From Phanerodontia chrysosporium (lineage: Eukaryota; Basidiomycota; Agaricomycetes; Polyporales; Phanerochaetaceae), in NCBI GenBank assembly GCA_001910725.1, contig MJGA01000002.1, positions 1,860,001-1,924,000 on the forward strand: 64,000 bases of DNA, written 5' to 3'. Of the stretch, positions 10,690 to 23,100 are shown in pieces. A program made the position numbers and the translations under genes. Numbering within the stretch: position 1 is the stretch's first letter; each line of letters begins with the position of its first letter. The notes below the pieces were generated by a model, which worked only from the letters and a program-made list of their open reading frames with translations, had not been told where the DNA came from and searched no databases.

Positions 10690-11040
10690 GTTGCTCGAAT
10701 TGGCACCACTGCAGCTTCATAACACAGATAATCACCGCGGCGCGTTCTAACGCCCCTTGCATAACCATCGTCCACCCTCGCTTGTGCTGCTCCTACACAG
10801 CTGTCTACTGTATTTGTTCGGGATTTTGTGTACCGTAATATATCGTTTTCTCGCACATGTCACAAGCGCGTGTATTGGCCAGGCACCGCGCGGTTCTGGG
10901 ATCATCAACACCGTCACGCTTGTTGGGCGCCTGTGACTTTTGGCGTGGACGTGGCACGCGAGAGGATCCGCGCAGCATCCGCTCCTTGTCGACACTCCCC
11001 CCTCTGGTACTTGGTTCACTGGTTAAACGGTCTCCCCAAC
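10690..11040. other. intergenic, 3' of SWD2 and promoter of IRC22
   Basis: Between two same-strand genes. No TATA box or coding signal stands out. The region holds the SWD2 polyadenylation site and the IRC22-like leader by position. Confidence 0.5.
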
Positions 11041-12151
11041 ATGCGCTTCCAAGGTCTTCTCAGCCTCGGCGCACTCGCTGCGCTGTGCCAGCTTGTCGCT
11101 GCGTGTAAGCATACCTCCTCGGGAGCTCGGGACGCGGGATTGACCTGTACCCTTTAGCTCCACTTACGAACCCCGGTGAACCAGAGCTCGTCGTCGAGGC
11201 AGCGTTCCCAGCGTTCAACGAATTTGCGCGTGAGCTGTTCGTCTTTCAGTCCATGGCCAGAGCTGAACCCGGGTACGCAGAGGTGGTCAATGGCCAGCGG
11301 AATGACATTATCGTCACCATTGAGAACAAGTCCGACCGCAATGTGACGCTACAGAACATTGCGGGCTCGTTCCATCACCCAGATACAAACAAGCTCGTTA
11401 AGAATGTCGGTGACGATTCGCGTGTATACATCGGAACAGTTGTTAATGCGCTGTTTAGACGACTGCGCTCACGTACAGGATGCCTCTTCTTGAGGGTGCC
11501 CAGATGAAGCTGCCGTATTCGTTCTACAGCGAGTGAGTACGTTCCACATCCTCCGAGACCCAACCACTAACTTCCTTCTCAGGTTCAAGGTATGAAGTCA
11601 GGTTGCAGTGGTTGAATCGCTCTCATTCTTTGCATGTAGCCTGGCGATCTGCGACTCAACATCTGGATTGAGCACGAGACCGACGTACGTGTTCTTAGTG
11701 TGTGTCCTTACAGGGGTCTGACCACCGGCATAGGGCGAGAAATACCGTGTTCAAGCCTACGACTCTATCGTCAAGATTGTGGAGCCCGAGGGCTCGTTCT
11801 TCGATATCCAGATGTACGTCGGGTATCGAATTCTTACTAGTTCCTGCACTCATAGTCTCTAGGTGGATCACCTACCTCATCGTCTTCGGTATTCTCGGCG
11901 GCGCTGGTTACTTCGCATACCTGAGCTTCGTGCCCCAGCCTAAGAAGCGCAAGGTCCCGACCCCGAGCGCACCCATTGGTACTGTCACCGCTACCGGTGC
12001 GGGTGGCTACCAGGAGGAATGGATTCCCGAGCACCACCTCAAGAAGCCCAAGACCCGCAAGACTAAGTCCGGCGCTGCCACTAGCGGCGACGAGACCAGT
12101 GGTCCGGAAGCCAGCGGTACTGAGGGCCGCAAGCGCAAGGCAAAGAAGTGA
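11041..12151 (+). CDS. IRC22: IRC22 / TRAP-alpha (SSR1) family ER membrane protein
   Basis: TRAP-alpha sits in the ER membrane near the Sec61 channel and aids protein translocation; IRC22 is its fungal relative. ATG 11041 starts a signal peptide (MRFQGLLSLGALAALCQLVA). The lumenal domain shows EVVNGQRNDIIVTIENKSDR, NVTLQNIAGSFHHPDTNKLV, MPLLEGAQMKLPYSFYSE, PGDLRLNIWIEHETD and YDSIVKIVEPEGSFFDIQM, all typical of TRAP-alpha. One membrane segment, WITYLIVFGILGGAGYFAYL, is followed by a basic Lys/Ser/Thr-rich cytosolic tail ending GRKRKAKK. Six or more short introns occur, one leaving an exon of only a few codons near 11581-11590. Length is about 260-270 residues. Confidence 0.88.
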
Positions 12152-12495
12152 ATTGAGATAGATTGGCAGCTCAAAATGAGTCGCGTTCGTAGCCCGTCAT
12201 CGGTGCTGGTATCTATAGTTTGCAAAACTTGTTTTTAGCGTACTTTGTCGACCTCTGTAGCGTGCCATGGGAAACAGTGTTCTGCAATGCTCTTTCGGTT
12301 GACACAACTACGGAATGGGTGTTCTCCGCGTAGAGAAGCGCATGTAAGCAGGACATACGGCTGCTGGAGAATTCCCACCTCAAACGTGCTAGCGCATGGT
12401 ATCAGGACGGCACACGAAATACATCAGCAGCCAGCCGTGTAGTGCCTTGCGTAATCAGGGAGGGAACGCAGTGCAATTGAAGAGGCTTCGATACT
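12152..12495. other. intergenic between convergent genes
   Basis: 3' region shared by the IRC22-like gene and the complex I subunit gene. No gene is visible. Confidence 0.5.
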
Positions 12496-12828
12496 CTATA
12501 CGTCAATGTTCTTGTATCCGTGCACCTGCAAGAACTTCAGTATCTACAGGTGCGGACAGATGCGTACGACTCACCCTGTTATCCTTCAGCATCTGTGTGT
12601 ACTGGTCCGCGAGGTCCTTGCAGTTCTCAAGGTGGTTGACTCCCTCGAGGCGGTAGCACTTTTGCAGCTTGTCGCGCACTAGACGTGCCTCCATGGCACG
12701 GATCCAGGACTCCCGGATATGCTCGTCGCGCTCCTTGAGCCTCTCTGTGGCAGATGTGAGAAGAGTTCTGTTTCCGGCCTCGCAGATAAAGGCATACTGG
12801 TTAGGTCGTCGACTCGTGCTTGGGCCAT
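12496..12828 (-). CDS. NADH:ubiquinone oxidoreductase 12-kDa subunit (NDUFB10/PDSW type)
   Basis: A small accessory subunit of mitochondrial complex I. ATG 12828 gives MAQARVDDLT. An intron then joins to KRLKERDEHIRESWIRAMEA, RLVRDKLQKCYRLEGVNHLE and NCKDLADQYTQML. A second intron joins VHGYKNIDV to the stop at 12496-12498. The pattern LVRD..LQKCY..EGVNHLE.C matches the 12.3-kDa subunit of Neurospora as I remember it, including the cysteines. The 79-residue product is shorter than usual, so a further upstream exon is possible. The gene is divergent from the enoyl-CoA isomerase gene, 202 bases away, with a TATA-like AATATATAC near 12975. Confidence 0.85.
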
Positions 12829-13030
12829 GGTTTGGGTGTCGAGAGAGCTCGGACGTCTCCGTGCCCGAGTGCTTGCCGCCGAACCACGTGGCTCAGAGGA
12901 CGCGCTTCCGGCCAGTCGGCTGCATCGTCTTAGACACCGACCGAGGACATCTGAATACGTCTTCAGTCTGCGACAATATATACCGCTCGGTAGCTTGTCT
13001 GCCACTACCTTCGCCGCGCCGCTACTGAAT

Positions 13031-14016
13031 ATGTCGTTTCCTCTCAGCCTCCCCCAGGACAAGCCGCTGATCACAGTCACCCGCCGTGTGTACGAGCCCC
13101 TGTGACGTTCGGACAAATGCTCATGCTCTTCGTTGCTATTCACCAGCCTCGAACGTGCTCTGGGTTCTGGAGCTTCACAACGGAGATGACAGCAGGTTGA
13201 CCCACGATCTGATCTCCAAAGCCATCTTGCCCGCCTTGGACGAGGTCGAACGCAGCTGGCGGCAGCAGTGGCGTGAGGCGCAGAAGACCAAGAACAAGGA
13301 AAGCGGGCGGGGTGCCCTCATCATCGTCGGAAACAGGAAGCAGAACAAGTTTTTCAGCAATGGTACAGCTATCCCATCATGTACTGCAGCCGTGTCTGAA
13401 TTCGTTCACTAGGCTTGGACTACGAGAACGCTGTCAAAGACCCCCTCTTCTTCCCCAGTACGCCCGGTCGGCACGCATAAAGCCGCATATGCTAATATCA
13501 ATGGCAGGGTTCTATGACCCCATGCTGCTTCGGCTTTTCACGTTCCCGAGTATGTCTCACCTCTTCAGTTGCGCGTAGAAGCATGAACGCTGACATGTAC
13601 CAGTCCCGACGATTGCCGCTCTCAACGGCCATACCTTTGCCGGAGCATTCATGCTCGCTTTGAGCTGCGATTATCGGGTCATGACCGACGGGAGCAAGCG
13701 TAATGCATGGTTGTGCATGAATGAGGTTAGATGCATTCTCGTTGGTCACCAAGACGCGGACCTAACAGTCGAGGGGCTAGATACACTTCGGTGCCGCTTG
13801 GCCGTACCCTTTGGGGCTATCGTGCAGTCTAAGGTGACCGATGCTCAGACAGTGCGGAAGATTGCGCTCGAGGGCCATCGCTTCACCCCTCAGGAAGCCT
13901 TGAAGTGTGGCATCGTCGACTACATCGTGCAAGGCGACACGGAGGCCGTGCTTAACAAGGCTCTCGAAGTCGGTAAGGCTGTAGGCGAACAGGCTCAGAG
14001 TGGGCGTGGGGCGTGA
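13031..14016 (+). CDS. enoyl-CoA hydratase/isomerase family protein (peroxisomal delta3-delta2-enoyl-CoA isomerase-like), apparent frame break
   Basis: Crotonase-fold enzymes act on enoyl-CoAs in fatty acid beta-oxidation. ATG 13031 begins MSFPLSLPQDKPLITVTRP, joined through an intron to SNVLWVLELHNGDDSRLT. Then come RGALIIVGNRKQNKFFSNG (oxyanion loop region), LDYENAVKDPLFFP, FYDPMLLRLFTFP, IPTIAALNGHTFAGAFMLAL and SCDYRVMTD. After MNE an intron ends with CTAG at 13780 and the next exon reads IHFGAAWPYP, which fits the family. That frame closes, however, while the true C-terminus (FGAIVQSKVTDAQTVRKIAL, EGHRFTPQEALKCGIVDYIV) lies in another frame. One missing base near 13801-13812 explains it. 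An in-frame splice to 13775 is possible but gives non-family sequence. The C-terminus QSGRGA is no clear peroxisomal signal. Confidence 0.85.
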
Positions 14017-14737
14017 TCAGAGTGAGTGTGGCATCCGCCTTCCGTGCATCTGACAACACTCTGATACGCCTTGGCTTAGAGTGACATATATGGCGAGGTC
14101 GTGAAGAGGCTCCGCAGAAGCGGGGAGTCCAGGCGAAGGAGCGTTGCTGCTGACGACGCTGAAGCTAGATCCCGCCTGTGAAGGGAGCACGCAGCTTTGT
14201 GGCATGTGATGTCAGACGCTCCAATAGGCCCGTAAAACGGTCTAGCGCTATGTTCTCTGGGTCTTCGACAGCCATACAAACTATTTACGGCCTGATATCG
14301 TCACCAGGAGGTCCTCGCGTTCCTGCTGCTGTCAACGATGTATAAAGGTCTTCTCTGATTCGTCTCTACGGGTCGCCATTGATACGAGACTGCACTGAGG
14401 AAAGGCCGGACTTCGGTGCTCGGGCTTGATCGTGCGCCAAAATTTCCATCAGCCCAGCAATACTCTCTGCGCTCTTGGCGGGGTCACTTTCGTCCTTCGG
14501 TCAGAACGTGATGGACAACATCTGCCTTGATTGTGAGCCTTCGCCGCAATTTTCGAGGACAAGTCAGCTTGGCTAACAACCGACCTGGCTAAAGCCTCAT
14601 TGTTGCCACACGTGGGAGCGTGCAGCGACTCCTCGCACAGGCGATTCGAGCGTGGTTCATATGGGCGCCAGTGTACTAACCTCGTTTCCCGTAGCAACAA
14701 TGGACAACGCGAGTGCGGCAGAACGTGTTCCCATTAG
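14017..14737. other. intergenic upstream of the aspartic protease
   Basis: Promoter region of the protease gene and 3' region of the isomerase-like gene. No coding signal is seen on either strand. Confidence 0.5.
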
Positions 14738-14806
14738 TATATAAAGGCCTACGGCCCACCAGGTCCATCCACTTTCTTCTCTTCTCTTCTTTTCTCTCTT
14801 TTCCTG
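14738..14806 (+). promoter_or_regulatory. TATA box and pyrimidine-rich start region of the aspartic protease
   Basis: TATATAAAG at 14738-14746 is followed about 30 bases later by a run of TTCTTCTCTT-type sequence (14772-14806). This is a standard strong fungal promoter arrangement, with transcription probably starting in or after the CT block. The ATG is at 14929. Confidence 0.65.
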
Positions 14807-14928
14807 AGGCCGGGCCTTTAGCTGTGCTTTCCCTTTCAGCTGTCCTCTCCTTCTTCAGCTCTCCGTAAGAGCCGAACCGACGCGATTCTCAAATCCTTAT
14901 CCTTGCTCGAGGCAGGTCTTCATTAGCT

Positions 14929-16806
14929 ATGCAGCTCGGTCTACAGTTCTCCTTGCTCCTGGCGAGCCTCTTCGTTCTGTTTGCTGGTGTCGAGGCTGCG
15001 CCTACCAGGCGAAGTGGTCTAGTCACCCTTCCCCTCAAGAGGATCACCCAAACCCGGTCTGACCTTCACCCGCAAGTGGTACGTTCGCCCCCTGCAATTT
15101 GCTTGATCTTGCTCGACTTATCTTTGTGTATTTTCGCAGCTTCTGCAGCAACACATCAACCGCGGTCTGAAGCGCCACGCGCGCATGACCGGTCGGGACG
15201 CGCCTAGCGCCCTCGAGCTGCGCGCGAGCCTCCACAAGAGGCTCTACATCCCGCCGGGAGGGCGTCCTGGCTCGCGCAAGGGGAACTCCAAGCGTTACAA
15301 CCGTCATGGAATCTCTCCCCTCTCCGAGGCCGTCTCCGAGCACAATGACGTGATCGGGCTCTTGTCCAACTCTCTTCGTCAGAAGAGCCACGGCCAGTCT
15401 GCAAAGGCGTGCGTACAATTTTACAAATCACATCGGATATGAAATTCTGATAGGACGGACATGCAGCGGGGGTAAGGGCGGTGCGCACTCTGGGGGCGGC
15501 CAGACCGACGGCGGTGCAGGCTTCTCCGAGATCGATTTGGAGGCCGAGCAGAACGGGGGTCTTACGGCCGCTGGCTCGCCTACCGCGGACAACTCACTTG
15601 GCCTGGACATCGAGTATGCAAAGCCTTCAAGCCAGATATTCCTGAGCTAATGCACGTTTCGTCCCGCAGAGCTAACGATGTGGGTTACATCGCGACTGTG
15701 CAGATGGGTACCCCGCCCCGTGACTTCAAGCTACTCATGGATTCCGGCTCTGCGGACCTCTGGGTCGGTGGCGAGCAGTGCCAATCGACAGAGGGCGGTG
15801 ATTGCGTATGCCAGTTTTTCCATCGATAGCCGCTTCAAATGGGACTCACCGATTATTAGGGCACACATACATTCCTCGGTCCCCAGTCGTCCTCATCCTT
15901 TGTGGATACTGGGAAGCAGTTCCAGGTGACTTATGGGTCCGGTGCCGTCCAGGGCGATATCATCACCGACAACATTAACGTTGCCGGCCTCGCTCTGAAC
16001 AAGCATACTTTCGGTATCGCCAATTTGGAGACCGATGACTTCGCCAGTAACTCCGTGCCTTTCGATGGTTTGATGGGTCTTGCGCAGTCTGTAAGTTTGC
16101 TTCGCCCCCTATGCCCTGACATCCTGCTCACATTACATATAGCTGCTGTCTGAGCAGGGTGTACCTACTCCCGTGGAGTCACTTGCACAAGCCGGCCTGA
16201 TTAGCGATGCTATCACGTCGTTCAAGATTTCTCGTCTCGCCGACCAGAAGAACGACGGTGAAATCACCTTCGGTGGTCTCGACGAGAGCAAGTTCGATGC
16301 ATCGACCCTAGTCACGTTCGACAATGTGAATGAGCAGGGCTTCTGGGAGGGTGCTATGACAGTATCCGTGAACGGCCAGGACCTCGGTCTCCAGGGTCGT
16401 ACCGCTATTCTTGACACGGGCACCACCCTCATCATTGCCCCCGAGGCGGATGCCGCTGCAGTCCACCAGGCTATTCCGGGCGCGAAGTCCGATGGCCAGG
16501 GAGGTTTCACTATTCCATGCACTACCACCGCGAGCGTCGCCTTGACGTTCGGAGGCCAGGACTTTGCGATTGATCCTCGGGATCTACTCTTCGCGCCTGT
16601 TGACCCCAACGATTTGACGGGCGACTGCGTGTCTGGCATCTCTTCTGGAAACATCGGCGGCGCAACAGAATGGCTGGTTAGTATTGGGTACTCTCTGGAC
16701 GGACATGGTCCTAACCTCTGCCTAGGTCGGCGATGTCTTCCTCAAGAACGCATACTTCTCGACCGATGTCGGTAAGAACCAGATATCACTCGCGAAACCC
16801 ATCTAG
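14929..16806 (+). CDS. secreted aspartic protease (pepsin family A1)
   Basis: Aspartic endopeptidase made as a preproenzyme and secreted. ATG 14929 starts a signal peptide (MQLGLQFSLLLASLFVLFAG) and a basic propeptide of about 150 residues ending in a Gly/Ser/Thr-rich linker. The mature enzyme opens DVGYIATVQMGTPPRDFKLL. The first catalytic aspartate is in MDSGSADLWVG, the flap in VTYGSGAVQGDI, and the second aspartate in AILDTGTTLIIAP. The C-terminal VGDVFLKNAYFSTD follows a final intron after EWL, ending in NQISLAKPI and the stop at 16804. DSG rather than DTG at the first site is common in fungi. About seven introns. The strong TATA and CT-block promoter suggests regulated high expression, probably nutritional; that is inference. 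Confidence 0.92.
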
Positions 16807-17405
16807 TTCCTCGGCCTCGGAGAGCTGTGATCTGCGCTTGATTTCCACTATTATCCGCTTTGGCATAGCTTTGATAACCCTCCTTTGTCATTCTGCCTAG
16901 TGCAGCCTACTAGCAATATAAGGATTTGGAGAGTCCCAGGAAGACTACACTCACCGGTGTGACATGCGGAAAATTCTCTAGGGGTTGATGATGAGTGATG
17001 AAGACGAGTTATCTCTATGGTCTTGCGCATATATGTACAGATTTTGACTGCATGGCGCAAGCACAGGGGGACGGAGTCGACGACTGGAAGGTGAAAGGAA
17101 GAGATCGATTAGGTGACATTGAACGAGGCGATGACCGGGATGTAGAGACACAAGAAGCTGTTGTAGCACTAGTTGCAGGGTGGTTGTACAAAGACAGCGG
17201 AAAGACCTCCAGATGCGGAAGAATAACGTAGCGAGGAAACGAGGACATGAGCGAGCGAGAGGAGACAGAAGAAAGCAATACTGTAAATATCGTTATACAA
17301 ACGTCTGCGGAACACAGTTGGCGGAACCTGTCCGTCCTGAGCCAGTCCACACGGTCGGGGTGGGCCAGGGTTGTCGAAGAGAATCGAGATCAAGGAATGT
17401 GGATG
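16807..17405. other. intergenic between convergent protease and kinase genes
   Basis: 3' regions of both genes. Open frames here are short and without domains. Nothing else is seen. Confidence 0.5.
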
Positions 17406-19382
17406 TTAATACGGGTCTTCAGGGACACGCATCTGAAAGTAAGGATGGGCGAGAGCATCGCGGACCGAGATCCGCTCCTCGGGGTCGAACGTCAGCAGCC
17501 TCCTGACAAGATCCAGGAAGTGCCTATTAGTGGCATCTGTCGGCGGAATGATTTCCTGCGATGTTGATGAGTATGGTGCACAGCTAGAATGCGGGATCGT
17601 TGACGGACCTGCAGACTTCGGCACGCGCGTACGTCTTTCTTACTCTGTCTGGTAGCCTTCGGCTTGGGCCAATCCAGCTTGCTCCCTTCCTTGAAGTACT
17701 CTGGTTTGGATCGGGATCCCATGCGAGCGAAGCGTTCCGGCATCTTGCCCATGACTTGCTCCATCATGGCGAGGTGCTCCAAGTTGTCGTGAGTTTGGAA
17801 CAAAGCAACACCAGTGTAGAACTCGACGAGGATGCATCCAAGAGAAAACGCGTCGCACGGGTATGACCACCCAAGACCTGCCAAAGTTAAGAAAGGAGTA
17901 CGAACATTGCAATTATGACGCTTACCAAGAATGATCTCAGGGGCACGGTAGTGCCGTGTGGATACCACACTGGAGTGGTATTCTTCCTCGAACGTGGCAG
18001 AACCAAAATCGATAAGCCGGATCTCAGTCGACTCGAGGACCTTTTTGGCACGCGGAGCGTTGCGCTTGGTCGTAAGGACTTCAGCGACACCGAACCTAAG
18101 AGAGGGATTTGGTGAGCTCACCTTGCCATGGGCAGGGATATTTACGAACTTGTAATCGTTATTCACAAGAAGAATATTCTCCGGCTTGAGGTCCGTATGT
18201 ACTAGATGCAAATCATGAAGGACTGTGAGGACGGAAATCAGTACCGGTGGTGTCGCGACATTGGCTGTACTCACAAGCGACACTTCCCAGCAGCTGTCGA
18301 GCGAAGGACTGTATTTGGTACCGTGGGAATGGGGCGAAGTCATTCTCCTTGAGGAAGTCGTACACGCACATGCCCAGTAGCTCTGAGACCAGGCATATGT
18401 GATTCCGATGGTCGAACCAATGCAGGAGATGGATGCATTTGCTACGGGGACACGTCAGCTCGTGTCCAAACGATAGCGCCGAAAGGCGACGTACTGTTTG
18501 TTGGTTGGGTCGCGCTCCTTCAGTTTCTGCAGCACACGGACTTCTATCTTGCTTGCATCGCGATACTTTGGTATAGCGCGAATAATCTTGATAGCAACCC
18601 TCTTGTTCGTTTCCGTGTCAATCGCCTCTACAACCTTGCCAAAGGTGCCCTGTCCCAGTAGCCGGACGGTTTGGTCTGAAGCGCGGTTAGCGATTGTCAA
18701 CTAGTGGCACAGCAACTGACGTACAGCGTCGGTATATCATATCATTCGTGCGAACGATGTAATGCCCTTCCTTGTCGTCGCAAGGCTCGGCGTCCTTCGA
18801 GGTCTGCTACAAATCAGGACGATGAGACGCCACGGGATGCGAGGCTAGAATGAGGACACTTACATCGTCGGCGTGTACGCCGCTGCCACCGACGTACGAT
18901 TTGCCATTGGTAGTAGATGCATTGGCTGCGTGACCGTTGGCAGCTGGCCTCTTGGCTACAGTGCCGGCGACCTCCACGGGATCTCGCTTCCGCTTTTTAG
19001 GCGGAGGCACTGCTGCAGAGGAACTTGTGGACTGTTCCTGGGCCTCAGCAGCAGCGCGGGCCCGTGTTCTCACCGGCGCGGAATACACCGGGGGTTGGTA
19101 CGATGCGGAATAGAGGTGGTTGTGCGTCGTGGCAGGGGAGACGGTTGATGGCGGCGGGGTATCGTCGATGACGATGACATCTCGCACCTTGCCCGAGTTG
19201 TCGAGCTCCTGGACTTCGCTGTAGCTGACAGTGTACTGATGAGGACGCTTGCGCTTGCGCGTCGGGACCGGGGGCGTAGGCATGGCGTTCGCAGCGCCGT
19301 TGACCCCGCGATTGAGGTTCAGGGTGGGGTGAGGGTACTGTGGGAGCAGGGACGGCGCAGAGTACTGCACCGCTGTCTGCAT
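17406..19382 (-). CDS. LAMMER/CLK dual-specificity protein kinase
   Basis: LAMMER kinases (Lkh1, Kns1, CLK) phosphorylate SR splicing factors and other nuclear targets. ATG 19382 begins a low-complexity N-terminus of about 190 residues with nuclear-localisation-like patches ([16 protein letters not shown]). The kinase domain then shows [15 protein letters not shown] (glycine loop), [10 protein letters not shown] (ATP lysine), [32 protein letters not shown] (catalytic loop) and [34 protein letters not shown] follows. The signature [17 protein letters not shown] is the motif that names the family. The C-terminus is [23 protein letters not shown] to the stop at 17406. About eight short introns. 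The start lies 786 bases from that of the MYST gene on the plus strand. Confidence 0.93.
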
Positions 19383-20168
19383 GGTCTGTGTCGCTGTCGA
19401 GGACGTGGTGGTTGGGAGGAAAGAGAGGAAGGGGGATGTTTATCTGGTGATAGACAGTAACAGGTGCGAAATGGGATGAGGGACTCGAGACTCAGAGACG
19501 CTGCACGGCACGACGGAGCTCGCCTATTATTTGTTGTTTGGCCGACGTAGCCACCACCAGCCACTTTCGACTCGGTTCTCCTCCTCAAGCTTACACAAAC
19601 CGCCGGTAATTCTCACGGAAAATTGCGAAACCACCCCTCGCCCCAGAACGTGCGCCCAACACTATTTCCCGCTGACTTCGTGCGCGTATGGGGCCCGAAC
19701 GCTCGAGCTCCTTTGACAGCCTCGTTTTGAACTGCCGCGATACTGGCGCCGTCGGATGAGAGGCACTTCGTGGAGGCCCACCCCTTACACAACGTGTGCC
19801 ATCGCCCGCCGGCGATGCGAATGAGGACCGGGCAGCGGCAGCTACCCACAGCGCAGAGCAACAAACGACTTTCCCAAGGTGGCCTGTGCGAGCCTCCAAG
19901 CACCTGCCTTTTTTGGACGGATAACCTATTTCGCATTTAATTACTGGTTTGACGAACCCTTGGAGACGGAAATCGCTGGACAAACCCCCGTCCCCGTGCA
20001 CGGGCCAGGTCCCGACGGCCAACCAACAGGGGTCGCATTCTCCAGCAGGTCAAGCCAGCTGCGACTATGTGTCGCAGGCGTCTGCAGCGTTCGTGTCAGG
20101 CTTCGATATGTTTGTAGACGATTTCTCGTAACCGTTATGATGGCATGAGCCCGTAATTCAGATTCCGA
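19383..20168. other. intergenic divergent promoter region
   Basis: Lies between the starts of the LAMMER kinase and the MYST acetyltransferase genes. Short frames on both strands lack domains. No TATA box is clear, as usual for regulatory housekeeping genes. Confidence 0.5.
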
Positions 20169-23100
20169 ATGAGTCTATTTACCGTCCAAACAAGTGAACC
20201 CCAGGTCGCCGCTGCTCCCGTCCTCGACGACGCACACCCTTCTGGGGGCATGATGACTGCACTGGTGTCTTTGCAGCACGCCACCATGCCTGCGTCGGCG
20301 TCACCATCTGCTCTGCCGTCAGCTTCGACCAGTCCGACGGAGAATGGCACACCGTTTTATCACGGACCTGACGACATACCCATTGATCCAGCCCTCCATG
20401 GCCCGCCGGTCGACCCACCACTATTGGTGCCCAATATCGTCACAAACAGTGGCGTGGAGGTGAGTAGAGTTGCCATCCATCGTCAAAGCCCAAACGCTTG
20501 GGACGCGAACGCGAACCGTGACGCGAGACGCGGATAAATGAGTCGCGTATGTTCTGTTAAGGCGGACGGCTGACCTCCTGCGTTCCAGATTCCAGTTCTG
20601 CCCGAGCCTCTGCAGAAAATATCGATCCCGCCTCACCTCCAATACTTCCAGGGCCCACAAGGCGACCCCTTTGCTCCTCAACCCCCTCCGTCCTTCTTCC
20701 CGCCGGAGTTAGAGCCTCCGATACCTTCCAAACCTCCAAAGAAGAAACGCAAACCACGGCGTGAACCCGAATGTGGCTTGTGTGGTGGCGATGACTCTAA
20801 GAATAAGTCAGGCGAACGCGAGCGCATGGTGTCATGTGCGGATTGTGGACGAAGCGGTGAGTGAATGCTCCGCCCTTCTGAACGAACGTTGCTTACCCTA
20901 TATTAGGACATCCTACATGTCTGAAGCTAGCAGATCAAGCGGAGACGATTCACTCGTACGAATGGCAGTGTACTGAGTGCAAGACATGTGAGGTTTGTCA
21001 AGAGAAGGACGGCGACGTGCGTTGGTCTCGTCATCTCAAACTATCTCGTCACTCATGCATCTTTCAGAACCAATTTCTGCTCTGCGACTCCTGCGATAGA
21101 GGTGCTTATCTTTGTCTTGCTTGCGGTAGTATGCCAAGACTCACTGCACACAGGTTGGCATATGGCGTGTCTGAATCCACCTCTTGAACAAGAGCCGCCA
21201 GGATTGTGGTACTGCCCCGCATGCCCACCCATCATGCTCCCTTCTCCCCAGCTGTATGCTGAGAATCCAGAATTTCAACCCGTTGCTGCACCCTCGGTTC
21301 TGCCTCAAGGACCTATCCGTGAATCTTCCGTGGCGTCGTCGTCTCGCTCGACAGGGCCAAATAGTACAGCGAACAGTCGAAGAAAAGGAAAGGCCAGGGC
21401 TACTGCGACTGATGAGTCCGAAATAGATGCGGAGGATGCTGTTGGAACAACTCGCTCCACTCGGCGTCGTCAACTCGGGAAAGGCAAACTCGTAGCAGAA
21501 CGCCAACTTCGCTCGGAAATCGAGCCCGAGGTAGAAGAGCCCGCTCCCCTGGAAACTCCTCGTCCCACGAAACGCTTGCGGGTCAGATTGTCCTCCCCAG
21601 TCCCGCCGTCGCCTAAACCCACGAAGATTCGATTGCGCTTGCCAGCTCGTAAAGGCAAGGAACGCGCGGACGATCTGGATGACGGGAAGAAGGGCATGTT
21701 TGACGATATACTTCCACCGGAAGACCGCGATGTCGGTCCAACGTCGATTACTCAGTCTGACAAGGCTCGCTTTGAGAGAAGTCGGGCGGTCGCGGACGTA
21801 CGTTAAATACCAGCTCTACTGTCGTAATGGCTGCCTGACTTTTCACAGGAGAAACTTCTACCTCCGCCGCCTCCGCCCGATTCCCATACAGAGGAGCTGC
21901 CTGTAGCTGAATCGTCGATGCGGCCTCTGCGCTCGTCGCTGCAGAAACTTACTCCGGCTCCTTCAGCTTCACCAGCTCCTTCTACACCATTGCCTGGAGC
22001 GCATTCTGAGAACTATCTTCGCATACGATACATTCGTATCGGCGAGTTTGATATCCAGACGTGGTTTGACGCGCCATTTCCTGAGGAGTATATGACGATA
22101 CCCGATGGCCGCCTGTGGATATGCGAATTCTGCTTGAAGTACATGAAGAGCAAGTTCAACGCATATAGACACAAGGTCTGCCCTCAACCTTTGCGTACGC
22201 ATGTCTCCGGTGCTAACTTGATGCAGCTGAAATGCAAAATGCGACATCCTCCAGGTGACGAGATATACCGCGACGGTGCTGTGGCCATTTTCGAAGTTGA
22301 CGGGCGAAGGAACAAGATATACTGTCAAAATCTATGTCTTCTGTCGAAGATGTTTCTCGACCACAAGTCGTTGTTCTACGACGTGGAACCGTTCCTGTTT
22401 TACGTGATTACGGAAGTCGACGATGTGGGTGCTCGTTTCGTAGGCTATTTCAGCAAAGAGAAGCGTAGCCCTAAAGACTACAACGTGAGCTGCATCATGA
22501 CACTTCCTGTGCGCCAACGACAAGGGTGGGGTAATTTATTAATCGACTTCAGTACGTCGTTGCCGAATCAGCCGTTCACGCTGAATTAATTCTTCCCATA
22601 GGTTATCTGTTGTCGAAAAAGGAACGCAGGACCGGCTCACCTGAGAAGCCGCTCTCTGCGCTTGGCGCGCTCAGTTACCGGAATTATTGGACACTGGCTA
22701 TAATGCGTTATCTTCGCACAGCGCCAGAAAATCCACGTCTGGAAGGTATGTCGACAGATCACTAACGTTGGCAGCGACGCATATTGATCCAAATTAGATA
22801 TCAGCGCGGCCACTTCTATGACTATCGAAGATATCTACTCGACGCTCATGCACCTGAACATGATTGACGTACGGGATCGTGTTCCTACACCGCGCCCTCT
22901 TCCCGGGCAAGCCATTAAGACGGTGAAAGGTCGTAAGAGTAATGTGGCGAGGAAGAATCTGCAACGGCCGGTGTCTCACGACGACGAAAAGGTGAAGGGT
23001 CCCTTCATACCTCCACGCTCATACACCATCAAGTGGAAGCCCGAAGACGTCGAGCAGTACTTTGCGAATTGGGAGGCGAAGGGCTATTTCAGGCTGAGGC

